Assembly: GCF_004208515.1 (NCBI RefSeq) | Contig: NZ_SGIM01000007.1 | Coordinates: forward strand, 62,001 to 126,000 | DNA: 64,000 bases | Direction of reading: 5' to 3' | From: Acinetobacter halotolerans | GTDB taxonomy: Bacteria; Pseudomonadota; Gammaproteobacteria; Pseudomonadales; Moraxellaceae | In this document: positions 38,666 through 48,176 of the stretch, piece after piece | How the letters are laid out: the number at the start of each line of letters is the position of its first letter | How positions within the stretch are numbered: position 1 is the stretch's first letter | Made by a program: the position numbers and the translations under genes | Notes under the pieces: generated by a model | Database searches by the model: none | What the model saw: only the letters and a program-made list of their open reading frames with translations | Told to the model about the DNA's origin: nothing

Positions 38666-38693
38666 AAAAGTGATTGCCTAAGCAATCACTTTT
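38666..38693. terminator. Terminator between tRNA-Arg and the aroP-like gene
   Basis: AAAAGTGATTGC (38666-38677) pairs perfectly with GCAATCACTTTT (38682-38693). It ends the aroP-like gene, and probably also vanP transcripts, which would cross the tRNA in antisense. Confidence 0.8.
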
Positions 38694-38702
38694 GGACTTA
38701 TT

Positions 38703-40085
38703 TTAATTGTCTTCTGGCTTTTTAACACTATTCAAATCTTTAGGATTTAAATAATCAAACAGAATTAACATTAGTGTTATCCAAATTGGAATCATCAACA
38801 CAGATTCTTTAAAGCCTTGCTGCCACATGATATAAAGCACCACAGCAATGAAAGCTAATACCAAGTAGTTACTAAAAGGTGACCATAAAGCAGGGAATGA
38901 AGGTTTGATGTTCACATGAAGAATATAACGTTTATATTTCAAATGAGTAATGCTGATCATTGCCCAATTTAGAACCAACGCACCGACAACTACATACATC
39001 AAATGACCAAGTGCTTCTTCTGGCACAAAGTAGTTTAAGAGTACGCAGCCAAAGATCAATAACGCTGAGAGTAAAACAGCAGGGATGGGTACGCCTTGTT
39101 TGTTGGTCTTGGCAAAAACCTTTGGCGCATTGCCTTGTTTTGCTAAGCTATACAACATACGGCTATTGGCATACATACCACTGTTATAAACCGAGAGTGC
39201 TGCAGTCAAAATAATAAAATTCAATAAATGAGCAGCCCAGCCGATCCCCATCTGACTAAAAATCATTACGAATGGACTTTTATCCAAACCACCTAAGTCA
39301 AGCTGATTCCACGGCACAAGCGATAGTAAAATCGTTAATGAACCGACATAGAAAATCAAAATACGGAATACAACTTGGTTAATGGCTTTAGGAATCGTTT
39401 TCTTTGGATCTTTCGCTTCAGCTGCCGCCATCCCGATCAGTTCAATACCACCGAAAGCAAACATCAAGAAAGCCAACATGAAGAACAAACCTTCGAAACC
39501 ATTGGGAAAGAAGCCCCCATGAGTCCAAAGATTACTAAATGAAGCGGTTGAATTTGCGTCAGCAGTTGCAATCAAGAACAGACCAAAAAGAATCATCGCA
39601 ATCACTGCGGTGACTTTGATGATTGCTAACCAGAATTCTGACTCACCGTAGAATTTGACATTGGTTAAGTTGACTGCGGTGATGACCACAAAGAAGAATA
39701 AAACTGAAGACCAAGCAGGAATATGAGGCCACCAATAACTAATATATTTTGCTACTGCGGTGAGTTCCGCCATGGCAACTAAAATATAAAGCACCCAATA
39801 GTTCCAACCAGACAAAAAGCCTGGAAATTTACCCCAATATTGATATGCAAAATGACTAAATGAACCTGCAACAGGTTCTTCAACGATCATTTCACCGAGT
39901 TGGCGCATGATTAAAAAGGCAATCAAACCGCCAATCGCATAACCCAAAATAATAGATGGTCCAGCAGACTGGATCACTTGTGCAGAACCTAAAAATAACC
40001 CCGTACCAATTGCCCCACCCATCGCGATGAGTTGGATATGACGGTTTTTTAGTCCACGCTGAAGTTGAGAGGAATCGTTGTTCAA
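38703..40085 (-). CDS. aroP: Amino acid permease, AroP-like (APC superfamily)
   Basis: This is a proton-coupled inner-membrane amino-acid importer. The 460-residue product has about twelve membrane segments and the family's conserved start RGLKNRHIQLIAMGGAIGTGLFLGSA, then EMIVEEPVAGSFSHFAYQYWG and FAFGGIELIGMAAAEAKDPKKTIPKAI. These are typical of the AroP/PheP/ProY group. The start codon is TTG, because no upstream ATG is in frame. Aromatic amino acids are the likely substrate, but relatives carry proline or GABA. Confidence 0.8.
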   Translation of the reverse strand: MNNDSSQLQRGLKNRHIQLIAMGGAIGTGLFLGSAQVIQSAGPSIILGYAIGGLIAFLIMRQLGEMIVEEPVAGSFSHFAYQYWGKFPGFLSGWNYWVLYILVAMAELTAVAKYISYWWPHIPAWSSVLFFFVVITAVNLTNVKFYGESEFWLAIIKVTAVIAMILFGLFLIATADANSTASFSNLWTHGGFFPNGFEGLFFMLAFLMFAFGGIELIGMAAAEAKDPKKTIPKAINQVVFRILIFYVGSLTILLSLVPWNQLDLGGLDKSPFVMIFSQMGIGWAAHLLNFIILTAALSVYNSGMYANSRMLYSLAKQGNAPKVFAKTNKQGVPIPAVLLSALLIFGCVLLNYFVPEEALGHLMYVVVGALVLNWAMISITHLKYKRYILHVNIKPSFPALWSPFSNYLVLAFIAVVLYIMWQQGFKESVLMIPIWITLMLILFDYLNPKDLNSVKKPEDN

Positions 40086-40452
40086 AGGACTGAGCTCGAC
40101 GAGGAATAAGTGGATTATTCTAATAGATTCAACGATTTTCGACTAGTAAAAGTACAGTCTGGGTATGACTGGAAAGTTGTTTTAAAAAATCATTTAAAAT
40201 CTTATATTTGAGTGAATAGTAAATTTAAGTCTAATAGAAGTGTAGACTGTAAAATGTCATCTTTGTTGTTTAAACCGGGTTTGTTGGCTTTGATGCCATT
40301 GTTTAATTATCTTGATATATGGAAGATATAGCTTAGTTTCTACTGACAGTGATCGCCAAAAAATAATAAGGTATATGGCATTTTAAATCGTTGTGCAGTA
40401 ACTTTAGACGCAATATTTTGTACCATGAACATGATAAAAGGATGAAATTAAC
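40086..40452. other. Intergenic region, aroP-like / prpF
   Basis: This 367-base gap between divergent genes should carry both promoters. It includes a 25-codon open frame from 40254 that I do not trust. No repeats or structured RNA were recognised. Confidence 0.5.
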
Positions 40453-41640
40453 ATGAGTTCAGTTCCACAAATTAAAGTCCCTGCAACCTATATGCGTGGT
40501 GGTACAAGTAAGGGTGTATTTTTTAAATTAGATGATTTACCTGAAGCAGCACAAGTTGCTGGTAAAGCGCGTGATCTGTTGCTTTTACGTGTGATAGGGA
40601 GCCCAGATCCTTATGCAAAACAAATTGATGGGATGGGCGGGGCAACTTCAAGCACAAGTAAGACCGTAATTTTGGCAAAAAGTTCTGAGCCAGACCATGA
40701 TGTTGATTATTTATTTGGACAAGTCTCGATTGATCAACCTTTTGTAGATTGGAGTGGTAACTGTGGCAATCTCACTGCTGCCGTGGGGTCATTTGCGATT
40801 TCAAATGGTTTAGTCGATGCAGAGCGTATTCCTGAAAATGGTATATGTACGGTACGTATCTGGCAGAAAAATATCCAAAAAACCATTATTGCGCATGTAC
40901 CTATCACCAATGGTCAAGTGCAGGAAACAGGTGATTTTGAGCTGGATGGTGTGACTTTTCCCGCAGCGGAAGTTCAAATTGAATTTTTAGATCCTGCTGA
41001 TGATGGTGAAGACGGTGGCGATATGTTCCCTACAGGAAATGTCGTTGATCAACTCGTTGTTCCTGACGTTGGGACTTTCCAAGCAACTTTTATTAATGCT
41101 GGTATTCCAACGATTTTCCTCAATGCAGAAGATATTGGTTACCAAGGTACAGAGTTACAAGATCATATCAATGGAGATGCTGCTGCATTGGCTCGTTTTG
41201 AAAAGATTCGTGCTTATGGTGCAGTTCAAATGGGACTTTTTAAAGATATCTCTGAAGCTGCATCACGTCAGCACACTCCGAAGATTGCTTTTGTATCTAA
41301 GCCAAAAACATATCCATCTTCAAGCGGTAAAACTGTTGAAGCAGCTGACGTTGATTTACTGGTTCGTGCGCTTTCTATGGGTAAATTACATCATGCTATG
41401 ATGGGAACTGCTGCGGTGGCGATTGGTACTGCAGCTGCGATTCCGGGTACATTAGTCAATTTAGCTGCTGGTGGTGGCGCGCGTGAAGCGGTTCGTTTCG
41501 GACATCCATCAGGCACGCTTCGTGTTGGTGCTCAAGCTGAGTGGGTTAATGATAAATGGGCTGTTAAAAAAGCCATTATGAGCCGTAGTGCGCGTGTGTT
41601 GATGGAAGGTTGGGTACGTGTACCTGGTGATACATTTTAA
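40453..41640 (+). CDS. prpF: PrpF-type 2-methylaconitate cis-trans isomerase
   Basis: PrpF isomerises 2-methylaconitate in the variant 2-methylcitrate route for propionate. The 395-residue product has the two-domain diaminopimelate-epimerase-like fold signatures: MRGGTSKGVFFKLDDLP near residue 14, GSPDPYAKQIDGMGGATSSTSKTV, DWSGNCGNLTAAVGSFAI with the active-site Cys near 107, and NAGIPTIFL. No prpB, prpC or acnD lies nearby, so the gene is an orphan here. A related tricarballylate-type isomerase remains possible. Confidence 0.85.
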   Translation: MSSVPQIKVPATYMRGGTSKGVFFKLDDLPEAAQVAGKARDLLLLRVIGSPDPYAKQIDGMGGATSSTSKTVILAKSSEPDHDVDYLFGQVSIDQPFVDWSGNCGNLTAAVGSFAISNGLVDAERIPENGICTVRIWQKNIQKTIIAHVPITNGQVQETGDFELDGVTFPAAEVQIEFLDPADDGEDGGDMFPTGNVVDQLVVPDVGTFQATFINAGIPTIFLNAEDIGYQGTELQDHINGDAAALARFEKIRAYGAVQMGLFKDISEAASRQHTPKIAFVSKPKTYPSSSGKTVEAADVDLLVRALSMGKLHHAMMGTAAVAIGTAAAIPGTLVNLAAGGGAREAVRFGHPSGTLRVGAQAEWVNDKWAVKKAIMSRSARVLMEGWVRVPGDTF

Positions 41641-41662
41641 ACTGTCACTATCGCATTGCTAT

Positions 41663-41686
41663 AAAACCTCCATATTTGGAGGTTTT
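41663..41686 (+). terminator. Terminator of prpF
   Basis: AAAACCTCC (41663-41671) pairs with GGAGGTTTT (41678-41686), followed by an AT-rich run. Confidence 0.85.
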
Positions 41687-41809
41687 ATTATTTAAAAGGG
41701 GCAAGATACAAACCCGCCTATCCAAATAAATAATGCTATGATATCGCTATTCTGACGAGCTGGTGAGTCTTGTCATTTTATTCTTCCATTCAGATTTCCC
41801 GAGGCTATT

Positions 41810-42721
41810 GTGTCATCTATTTCTCAAGTTAATGCGGATGTTCTAAAACAAGCTCAACAACGTATTCAACAAGATTTATTGACCGCATTGGCTGCATTTT
41901 CCATCCCAGAACCTTTAAAAGCAGCCGTCCATCATACGGTGATGTTAGGTGGTAAGCGAGTTCGTCCTGCCTTATGTTATGCCGCAGCTGCATTGCGACC
42001 CAATTCTAATTTTGCTGCTGTTCGACGTGCGGCCGTTGCTGTGGAATTGATTCATTGTTATTCCTTAGCGCATGATGATTTGCCATGTATGGATAATGAT
42101 CTATTGCGTCGTGGACAACCAACCTGTCATGTCGCTTTTGGTGAAGATACCGCTTTGTTGGCGGGTGATATTTTACAGTCGATGGCATTTGAGATTTTAG
42201 GCAGTCGTTTGTTCGATGAGCAAGGACAGGGAACAGATGCAGCGATTGTGCTTAAACAAGTTCAGATTCTAGCAACAGCAAGTTCAAAAATGGTCTGCGG
42301 ACAGGTTTCTGATATCCAAGCTGAAGGCAAGATGGTTGAGCAGGTTGAATTGGAAAATATTCATCGTAATAAGACTGGTGCGTTGATTCAAGCAGCAATC
42401 ATGATGGGTGCGGTGACGATTTTTACGGGGACTGATCAGGCGATTCCAAAATTACGTCAGTTCGGGCAGGCGATAGGTTTAGCTTTCCAAGTACAAGACG
42501 ATATTTTAGATATTACCGCGAGTACTGAAACGTTAGGTAAAACTGCTGGAAAGGATGAGCAAGTACAAAAATCGACTTATCCTGCGCTTATGGGATTAGA
42601 ACAAGCACAAGCTTATGCACAACGTTTGCATGATCAAGCTTTTGAGGCTTTAGCGTATTTGGGCGATGATGCGAAAGAACTAACTGCTATTTCACAATTT
42701 TTACTTGCTCGTAAAAGTTAA
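41810..42721 (+). CDS. ispA: (2E,6E)-Farnesyl diphosphate synthase
   Basis: IspA condenses isopentenyl and dimethylallyl/geranyl diphosphate to farnesyl diphosphate, the precursor of undecaprenyl phosphate and quinones. The 303-residue product starts at GTG. It shows GGKRVRPALCYAA, the first Asp-rich motif SLAHDDLPCMDNDLLRRGQPTCH and the second QVQDDILDITAS. Length is typical. The next gene follows 56 bases downstream. Confidence 0.95.
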   Translation: MSSISQVNADVLKQAQQRIQQDLLTALAAFSIPEPLKAAVHHTVMLGGKRVRPALCYAAAALRPNSNFAAVRRAAVAVELIHCYSLAHDDLPCMDNDLLRRGQPTCHVAFGEDTALLAGDILQSMAFEILGSRLFDEQGQGTDAAIVLKQVQILATASSKMVCGQVSDIQAEGKMVEQVELENIHRNKTGALIQAAIMMGAVTIFTGTDQAIPKLRQFGQAIGLAFQVQDDILDITASTETLGKTAGKDEQVQKSTYPALMGLEQAQAYAQRLHDQAFEALAYLGDDAKELTAISQFLLARKS

Positions 42722-42777
42722 TCGTTCGTCATTTTTATGATCTTGATGACTACGATAAATTCATAGAGGAGCGTCTC

Positions 42778-43146
42778 ATGAATGGAGAGCACTTACATCA
42801 AGATGCGCTAGAGATTGCAGCACAACTCCCTTTTGCTCAGCATACCCAGCCTTTCGGACCTGATTATGAAGTCTTTAAAATTCTAGGTAAAATCTTCATG
42901 CTCACGGCTGAGGTGAATGGTGTCAAAATGGTCAATGTAAAATGTGACCCTTATAAAGGACAAGAATACCAAGAGTTATATTGCTTTATTAAACCCGCTT
43001 ATCACATGAATAAAAAACACTGGATTTCTATTGTCGAAAACGACTTACTTACCAGTGACTTACTGACAGACTTAATTCAAGACTCTTATACCCTTGTCGT
43101 GAAAAAGCTTCCACTCAAAGATCAAAAGCGTTTAAAGGCCCAATAA
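42778..43146 (+). CDS. MmcQ/YjbR-family protein
   Basis: This family has a compact fold related to DNA-binding or secretion-chaperone-like proteins; its biochemical role is not established. The 122-residue product has the family pattern: ALEIAAQLPFAQHTQPFGPDYEVFKILGKIFMLTAEVNGVKMVNVKCDP, then KPAYHMNKKHWISI and LIQDSYTLVVKKLP. Ribosome site GAGGAG precedes the ATG. A terminator follows directly. Confidence 0.85.
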   Translation: MNGEHLHQDALEIAAQLPFAQHTQPFGPDYEVFKILGKIFMLTAEVNGVKMVNVKCDPYKGQEYQELYCFIKPAYHMNKKHWISIVENDLLTSDLLTDLIQDSYTLVVKKLPLKDQKRLKAQ

Positions 43147-43168
43147 AAAACAGCCCGTAGGCTGTTTT
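43147..43168. terminator. Terminator between yjbR-like gene and the SPFH gene
   Basis: AAAACAGCC (43147-43155) pairs with GGCTGTTTT (43160-43168) between convergent genes. Confidence 0.85.
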
Positions 43169-43192
43169 TGGGGATATAGGTGTAGAGACAGT

Positions 43193-44044
43193 TTAGTGTT
43201 TACCCATCAATCCACGAATCGTATTTAATACGTCAGCAGGCAATACCACAGTTTTGGCATTGTTTGATTTAGCTAACTCTTGCATTGCTTTCACATATTG
43301 TTCACCAAGCAAATAAGCGACAGGCGTTTCTTTGTCACCAACAGCACTGGTGACCATTTCAATCGCGCGTTTTGATGCTTCAGCAAGAACGACTTGTGCT
43401 TCTGCATCACGACGAGACGCTTCTAAACGACCATCTGCTTCTAAGATCGCCGCTTGTTTCTCGCCATCTGCTTTAGTTACGGTTGCACGACGTTGACGTT
43501 CAGCAGCCGCTTGAGCTTCCATTGCAGATTGCATGGTATGTGATGGTTGAATGTCTTGGATCTCAACCGTTTTAAGGGTAATTCCCCAATCTGCAATATC
43601 GTCAGAAATTGCAGCTTTAAGCTTCGCTTTGATCTGATCTCGAGAAGACAAAGCATCATCTAAAGCCATTTCACCAGCGATTGAACGAAGTGAAGTTTGA
43701 ACCATGTTCTGAATCGCCCAGTTATAGTTCTCAATACCATAGACTGCTTTTTCAGGTGTTGTAATATTGATATATGCCACAGCATTCATCACTAATACAG
43801 CATTGTCACTGGTGATCACTTCTTGCGAAGGAATATCCAAAACAATATCTTTGGTGGTGATTTTATAAGCGACTTCGTCAATATAAGGAATAACGAAATT
43901 CAAACCTGGCTGTAGAGTGGTATGGTATTTACCTAATCGTTGAACAATCCATTTGTAGCCTTGAGGAACGAGACGTACCCCTTTGAAAATGGTTATCGCA
44001 ACAAATGCTAAAAACGCAATGACAACTATAGTACCGACAGACAT
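43193..44044 (-). CDS. SPFH/stomatin-like membrane protein (QmcA-like)
   Basis: SPFH proteins form large membrane-bound rings, often with NfeD and proteases such as FtsH or HtpX. The 283-residue product has one N-terminal membrane segment (TIVVIAFLAFVAITIFKGVRLVPQGYKWIVQRLGKY), the band-7 domain (AVYGIENYNWAIQNMVQTSLRSIAGEMALDDALSSRDQI) and a long Ala/Glu-rich coiled coil (AEAQAAAERQRRATVTKADGEKQAAILEADG). It lies 19 bases after nfeD, the usual pairing. Confidence 0.92.
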   Translation of the reverse strand: MSVGTIVVIAFLAFVAITIFKGVRLVPQGYKWIVQRLGKYHTTLQPGLNFVIPYIDEVAYKITTKDIVLDIPSQEVITSDNAVLVMNAVAYINITTPEKAVYGIENYNWAIQNMVQTSLRSIAGEMALDDALSSRDQIKAKLKAAISDDIADWGITLKTVEIQDIQPSHTMQSAMEAQAAAERQRRATVTKADGEKQAAILEADGRLEASRRDAEAQVVLAEASKRAIEMVTSAVGDKETPVAYLLGEQYVKAMQELAKSNNAKTVVLPADVLNTIRGLMGKH

Positions 44045-44063
44045 TTGAAACCCTCTTTTTTGT

Positions 44064-44525
44064 TTATGAAGTGCAATGTGGTTGGACGACTAAATCATTG
44101 CCCAAAATATCAATTACTCGAACGCGATCACCCACTTTGACTGGCGTTGTACAGCGACAATGCCATTCATCAGAACCCAATACGGGGAGTGAAAAGCGGA
44201 CTAAAATTTGTTCGTGTTCAAGCCCAGTTTGGATGACCATCCCAACTTGCCCGATAGTTGCTTCACGAGATAGTCCAGCTTTGGTTTTATCGATTGAAAG
44301 CGGTTTGATAAATTTAAACCAAAGTACAGTACATAAAATCGATAAAATTCCCCAAGTAATGACCTGCGTTGGAAAGCCCATCATCGGGAAAAGCCACAAT
44401 AAAATGCAGACCATAACTGCTGCGATGCCGAACCATAAAGCGGCGAATGCAGGTATGATCAATTCTGAAAGAATCAGTAAAATACCTAATACAAACCAGT
44501 GCCAAGGCTCAACTACAAATTCCAT
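44064..44525 (-). CDS. NfeD-family membrane protein
   Basis: The 153-residue product has about three membrane segments (HWFVLGILLILSELIIPAFAALWFGIAAVMVCILLWLFP and VITWGILSILCTVLWF). A C-terminal OB-fold follows (AGLSREATIGQVGMVIQTG and TPVKVGDRVRVIDILGNDLVV). This is the short NfeD form without the ClpP-like protease domain. It is co-transcribed with the SPFH gene; the two are thought to form a membrane-quality or microdomain complex. Confidence 0.9.
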   Translation of the reverse strand: MEFVVEPWHWFVLGILLILSELIIPAFAALWFGIAAVMVCILLWLFPMMGFPTQVITWGILSILCTVLWFKFIKPLSIDKTKAGLSREATIGQVGMVIQTGLEHEQILVRFSLPVLGSDEWHCRCTTPVKVGDRVRVIDILGNDLVVQPHCTS

Positions 44526-44623
44526 AGATTTGCTCGCATTATTTAAGTGTTGGAGGTGAAGAAATATTCACCTCCTCTACTCTAGCAGATCATTATCTTT
44601 ATGAATATAAAAAGGTTGTTTTT

Positions 44624-45541
44624 TTAGAATTTAGGTTTTGGGGCAGGTTTTAATGCGGCAGGGGATTTTTTGAAATCACTGATTGCATTTTGAATGGCAA
44701 TGATCTTGGCTTGGGCTGCCTTTTCGCCCTCTAAGATGGCTTGATTGCTTGATTTGAGATCGAGCACACCTAAATGTCCTACTTTGGGTTGGATCACTAC
44801 AGTCGCTTGGCGTAGTTCTTCATTGATACTGTGTTGTCCCATAATATTAATGGTTTGATCGAGTAATCCCCACATACTTAAGGGTTTATCACCCGTTGGT
44901 CGTGCTGAAATATCCACGGCGATGACAATATCCGCACCCATATCTTTTGCTGTTTTTACAGGGATCGGGCTGACTAAACCACCGTCAACATATTTCGTAT
45001 TCCCGATGAGTGCAGGTACAAATACGTTTGGAATGCTACAAGATGCACGAACGGCTTGACCTGCATTGCCTTTGATAAACTCGGCTTTTTTACCATTATC
45101 TAAGCGTGTTGCAACAGCAGCAAAGCGGATTGGAAACTTCTCTATCGGTTTATTGCCAATTTGCGTGTTGACGTAATTCTGTAGTTTTTGACCCAGAACG
45201 AATCCTTGGCTATTAAGGGTTAAGTCACGAATATCAGATTCTTGTAGTTTAAGTGCAAGATTTTGCATTTGATAAGGGGTTTGCCCGCTGGCATAAATAC
45301 TCCCAACAAAACTACCTGCACTGGTTCCAGTCACAATTTTGGGTTTAATCCCATGAGACTCTAAGACTTTAATGACCCCTATATGGGCAAAGCCTTTCGC
45401 ACCACCACCGCCCAAGGCAATCGCAATGACAGGTTCACGCGTTTGAATCGTTGGAGTAGGGACAGTTTTTTTTGCAGTGGGATCACAGCCAAATAATGTG
45501 AAGCTAACAAGTGCCAAACAAGACAGTCGAGCAATATTCAT
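44624..45541 (-). CDS. Patatin-like phospholipase lipoprotein (RssA-type)
   Basis: The 305-residue form starting MNIARLSCLALVSFTLFGCDP gives a lipoprotein signal (Cys19); the open frame extends 12 codons upstream. The patatin Ser-Asp dyad is visible: oxyanion GGGGAKGFAHIGV, nucleophile motif GTSAGS and DGG in YVDGGLVSP. Such enzymes hydrolyse membrane phospholipids or lysophospholipids. The next gene on the strand (upstream, 45604-46230) is a lysophospholipid acyltransferase, suggesting linked lipid turnover. Confidence 0.88.
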   Translation of the reverse strand: MNIARLSCLALVSFTLFGCDPTAKKTVPTPTIQTREPVIAIALGGGGAKGFAHIGVIKVLESHGIKPKIVTGTSAGSFVGSIYASGQTPYQMQNLALKLQESDIRDLTLNSQGFVLGQKLQNYVNTQIGNKPIEKFPIRFAAVATRLDNGKKAEFIKGNAGQAVRASCSIPNVFVPALIGNTKYVDGGLVSPIPVKTAKDMGADIVIAVDISARPTGDKPLSMWGLLDQTINIMGQHSINEELRQATVVIQPKVGHLGVLDLKSSNQAILEGEKAAQAKIIAIQNAISDFKKSPAALKPAPKPKF

Positions 45542-45603
45542 ATCGAGTGTAGATAAATTAACCAATGAGAAGGGCACATCAGATCAGATTTGCCCTTATT
45601 TTT

Positions 45604-46230
45604 CTAGTTTTTTTTCACAAGTTTTTGTAATGGCTCAGCGAGCCAATCGGGGTTTTTTGGTGAAAAGTGACCGACATATCGTTGCATGATTTGTTCAAGG
45701 TCTTGTTGGTAATGTCCCGTTGGTTTAAACGCACCTAAGCTATAGATGGTCTTGTGATCATAGTCAAAGGCAAACATCACAATGGGAATACCAGCTGCAT
45801 GCGCAATATGGTAAAAGCCACTTTTCATTTTCTCCGCTTTTTTCCGAGTGCCTTCTGGCGCCATTCCGACCCAAATTCTGTCGTATTGCTGAATGGTTGC
45901 AACGACTTGTTCTGTTAGACCATGGGCAGTGTCACGATGTACAGGTACGAGTCCAGCCCATTTGAGAAATGCTTTGAAAGGTGGTTTGAATAACGTATCT
46001 TTGCCTAAAACGGTGATTTTTAAACCGAGGCCGCCGATTGCTAGAAAGCCATACCAGCCATCAATATTCGAGGTATGGGGGGAGATAATGGCAACAGCTT
46101 TGGGCAGATTCGGGATTTCGCCAACGATCTTCCAGCCTTGACGAAGAAAAAGTTTTTTACATAACGCGCGACTAGATGCGGTTCCACGTTGTGGAACGAG
46201 CGGCGGTAAATCAGGAAAATGTTGTGGCAT
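45604..46230 (-). CDS. Lysophospholipid acyltransferase family protein (PlsC-like)
   Basis: The family acylates lysophosphatidic acid or other lysolipids from acyl-CoA or acyl-ACP. The 208-residue product has the catalytic HX4D motif in SPHTSNIDGWYGFLA, and the second-motif region GMAPEGTRKKAEKMKSGFYHIAHAAGIPIVMFAFDY. Length is short, typical of this group of plsC-like proteins. The exact acceptor is unknown. The patatin lipoprotein gene lies downstream on the same strand. Confidence 0.85.
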   Translation of the reverse strand: MPQHFPDLPPLVPQRGTASSRALCKKLFLRQGWKIVGEIPNLPKAVAIISPHTSNIDGWYGFLAIGGLGLKITVLGKDTLFKPPFKAFLKWAGLVPVHRDTAHGLTEQVVATIQQYDRIWVGMAPEGTRKKAEKMKSGFYHIAHAAGIPIVMFAFDYDHKTIYSLGAFKPTGHYQQDLEQIMQRYVGHFSPKNPDWLAEPLQKLVKKN

Positions 46231-46375
46231 AAATGAAGATATATAATGACAACTTCTATTATATTAAGCGCTCATGAAATGGACTACATTGGCAAGAAAT
46301 AAGATTTTATTGTCACTGTGCTGTAAGAATTAGATACTTTGCTGATGTTGATCACTCACGGAAGGAACGCAAATA

Positions 46376-47650
46376 ATGCCGAATATGAAGCAGGTTTATG
46401 TCCTGTTATTTTCTTTGTATTGGGCACAGGGGTTACCTGTTGGCTTTATGACGCATGCGTTGCCAGTGATTTTAAGAGCACAAGGCGTGTCATTAGCGCA
46501 TATTGGTGGTTTTGGTCTGCTGATGTTGCCTTGGGCGATTAAGATTCTTTGGGCGCCTTTTGTTGATCGAATCGCATTGTCACGCCTAGGGCAGTACCGC
46601 AGTTGGATTATCCCCACTCAATTATGCAGTGTAATTATTCTAATTATTCTTTCATTTTTTCCTATTCAGAGCTTGGATCAGCCGAGTTATTTACTCATTT
46701 TCTTTGCATTACTCTTTCTAATGAATCTCACGGGTGCAACCCAAGATATTGCAACAGATGCATTGGCTGTAAATTTACTAAAAAGTGATCAGCAACATTG
46801 GGGCAACACGTTTCAAGTGGTCGGTTCGCGACTCGGTTTTATTGTGGGTGGTGGTGCCGTGCTTTGGGGCTTAGATTGGCTACACTGGCAAGCGACCTTT
46901 CTCACATTGGCGGGGTTGGTTTTCCTGAATACGTTGCCTGTTCTATTTTTCCAAGAACCGATACATTCCAGCAAACACAATAATCCTGAAGCAGTTACAT
47001 CTTCAGTTAAGCAAGCGATTAAGAATTATCTGAATTATTTTAAATCTTCCGCTGAATTAAAAATGTGGTTGATTATTTTAGTGAGTTTTAAAGTTGCAGA
47101 TGGTTTGTCTGGAGCATTATTAAAACCTTTAATGGTGGATATGGGTTTAAGTTTCTCGCAGATTGGGGTTTACATCACCATGTTTGGTGCTGTCGCAGCA
47201 CTCATCGGAGCCGGACTTGCAGGTGTACTACTTCGATATGTTTCTAGACCCGCATCGTTGATTTTTTTCTCAGTTTTAAAGATTAGCAGTTTAATTGGTT
47301 ATGTGTTTTTAGCATTTGCCTATGAACATCAATATCAAATTAGTCCTGTGTGGTTATATGCCGTTAATGCATTTGAAGATGCATGTTCAGCTATGCTGTT
47401 GGTGGTGATGCTGACTTTGATCATGCACTATAGCCGAAAACAATTTGCAGGAACTGATTTCACCTTTCAGGTGTCAATTATGGCGACAGTAAGTGGTTCG
47501 CTGTACATGGTCAGCGGCGTGATGGGGGATTTATTGGGTTATTACCATTATTTGATTATTATTGTGATTATTGGGGTGTTGGCATTGATGCCGATTTTGT
47601 TATGGAAACAAAGAGTCCTACAGAAAATTAACAATAAGTATTTGAAATAA
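46376..47650 (+). CDS. MFS transporter of the AmpG / RhtX-FptX type
   Basis: The 424-residue product has about twelve membrane segments and the start YVLLFSLYWAQGLPVGFMTHALPVILRAQGVSLAHIGGFGLLMLPWAIKILWAPFVDR. This pattern is shared by AmpG muropeptide permeases and by RhtX/FptX siderophore permeases; GATQDIATDALAV is a further signature of the group. Length fits RhtX/FptX-like proteins better than AmpG, which is often longer. No siderophore or cell-wall-recycling genes adjoin it, so the substrate is open. Confidence 0.75.
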   Translation: MPNMKQVYVLLFSLYWAQGLPVGFMTHALPVILRAQGVSLAHIGGFGLLMLPWAIKILWAPFVDRIALSRLGQYRSWIIPTQLCSVIILIILSFFPIQSLDQPSYLLIFFALLFLMNLTGATQDIATDALAVNLLKSDQQHWGNTFQVVGSRLGFIVGGGAVLWGLDWLHWQATFLTLAGLVFLNTLPVLFFQEPIHSSKHNNPEAVTSSVKQAIKNYLNYFKSSAELKMWLIILVSFKVADGLSGALLKPLMVDMGLSFSQIGVYITMFGAVAALIGAGLAGVLLRYVSRPASLIFFSVLKISSLIGYVFLAFAYEHQYQISPVWLYAVNAFEDACSAMLLVVMLTLIMHYSRKQFAGTDFTFQVSIMATVSGSLYMVSGVMGDLLGYYHYLIIIVIIGVLALMPILLWKQRVLQKINNKYLK

Positions 47651-48176
47651 ATCTTTTAAATTTTAACGGTAATGCATTTATATATTATGAATATGTTTTT
47701 CAATCATGTTGTAAAGAGTATGTTTTAGCCATTTCAATACAAGTTTAACTATACATAACTTATGTGACTTGGAAATAAAAAATAAAAATGAGTAGCCTAG
47801 CTTCAATCAGCAAAATCATGTGAATAGCCCAGTAAATTTACAAGACCTACTCACACTTGGATATTAGCCTAAAGTCTAATTAAGAATAATGAAATATTTT
47901 TTTAATCGTTCTGTAAGATAAAGGTGATGTGTAGGATTCGTTACTAAATATAAATAGTAAAGAGAGTAACTTTGTAAACTGGAAGCATGGTTTCACCTAA
48001 TTGCAATTCAAGTTTCAAGTTCGACTTTATTTTATATATAAATCATTTTTTGGATGTAGTAACCGAACCCATGCAACTCAATACATTTTAAGACGGTTGA
48101 TTTCTTTAGTTCTTAGGAATAGTACGGATCAACTGAGCATGGATAGGCAATATAAAATATAGATTAGGAGTTTTTG
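47651..48176. other. Long AT-rich gap upstream of the dcaP-like gene
   Basis: I see no gene, strong terminator or structured RNA in these 526 bases. A TAGGAG ribosome site precedes dcaP at its right end. The length would allow a long regulated leader or a small RNA, but nothing in the sequence shows it. Confidence 0.5.

Noticed and set aside
40254-40331. 25-codon open frame MSSLLFKPGLLALMPLF...
   Set aside because: The start vaguely resembles chemoreceptor N-termini but it stops at once, with no ribosome site or continuing homology in other frames.
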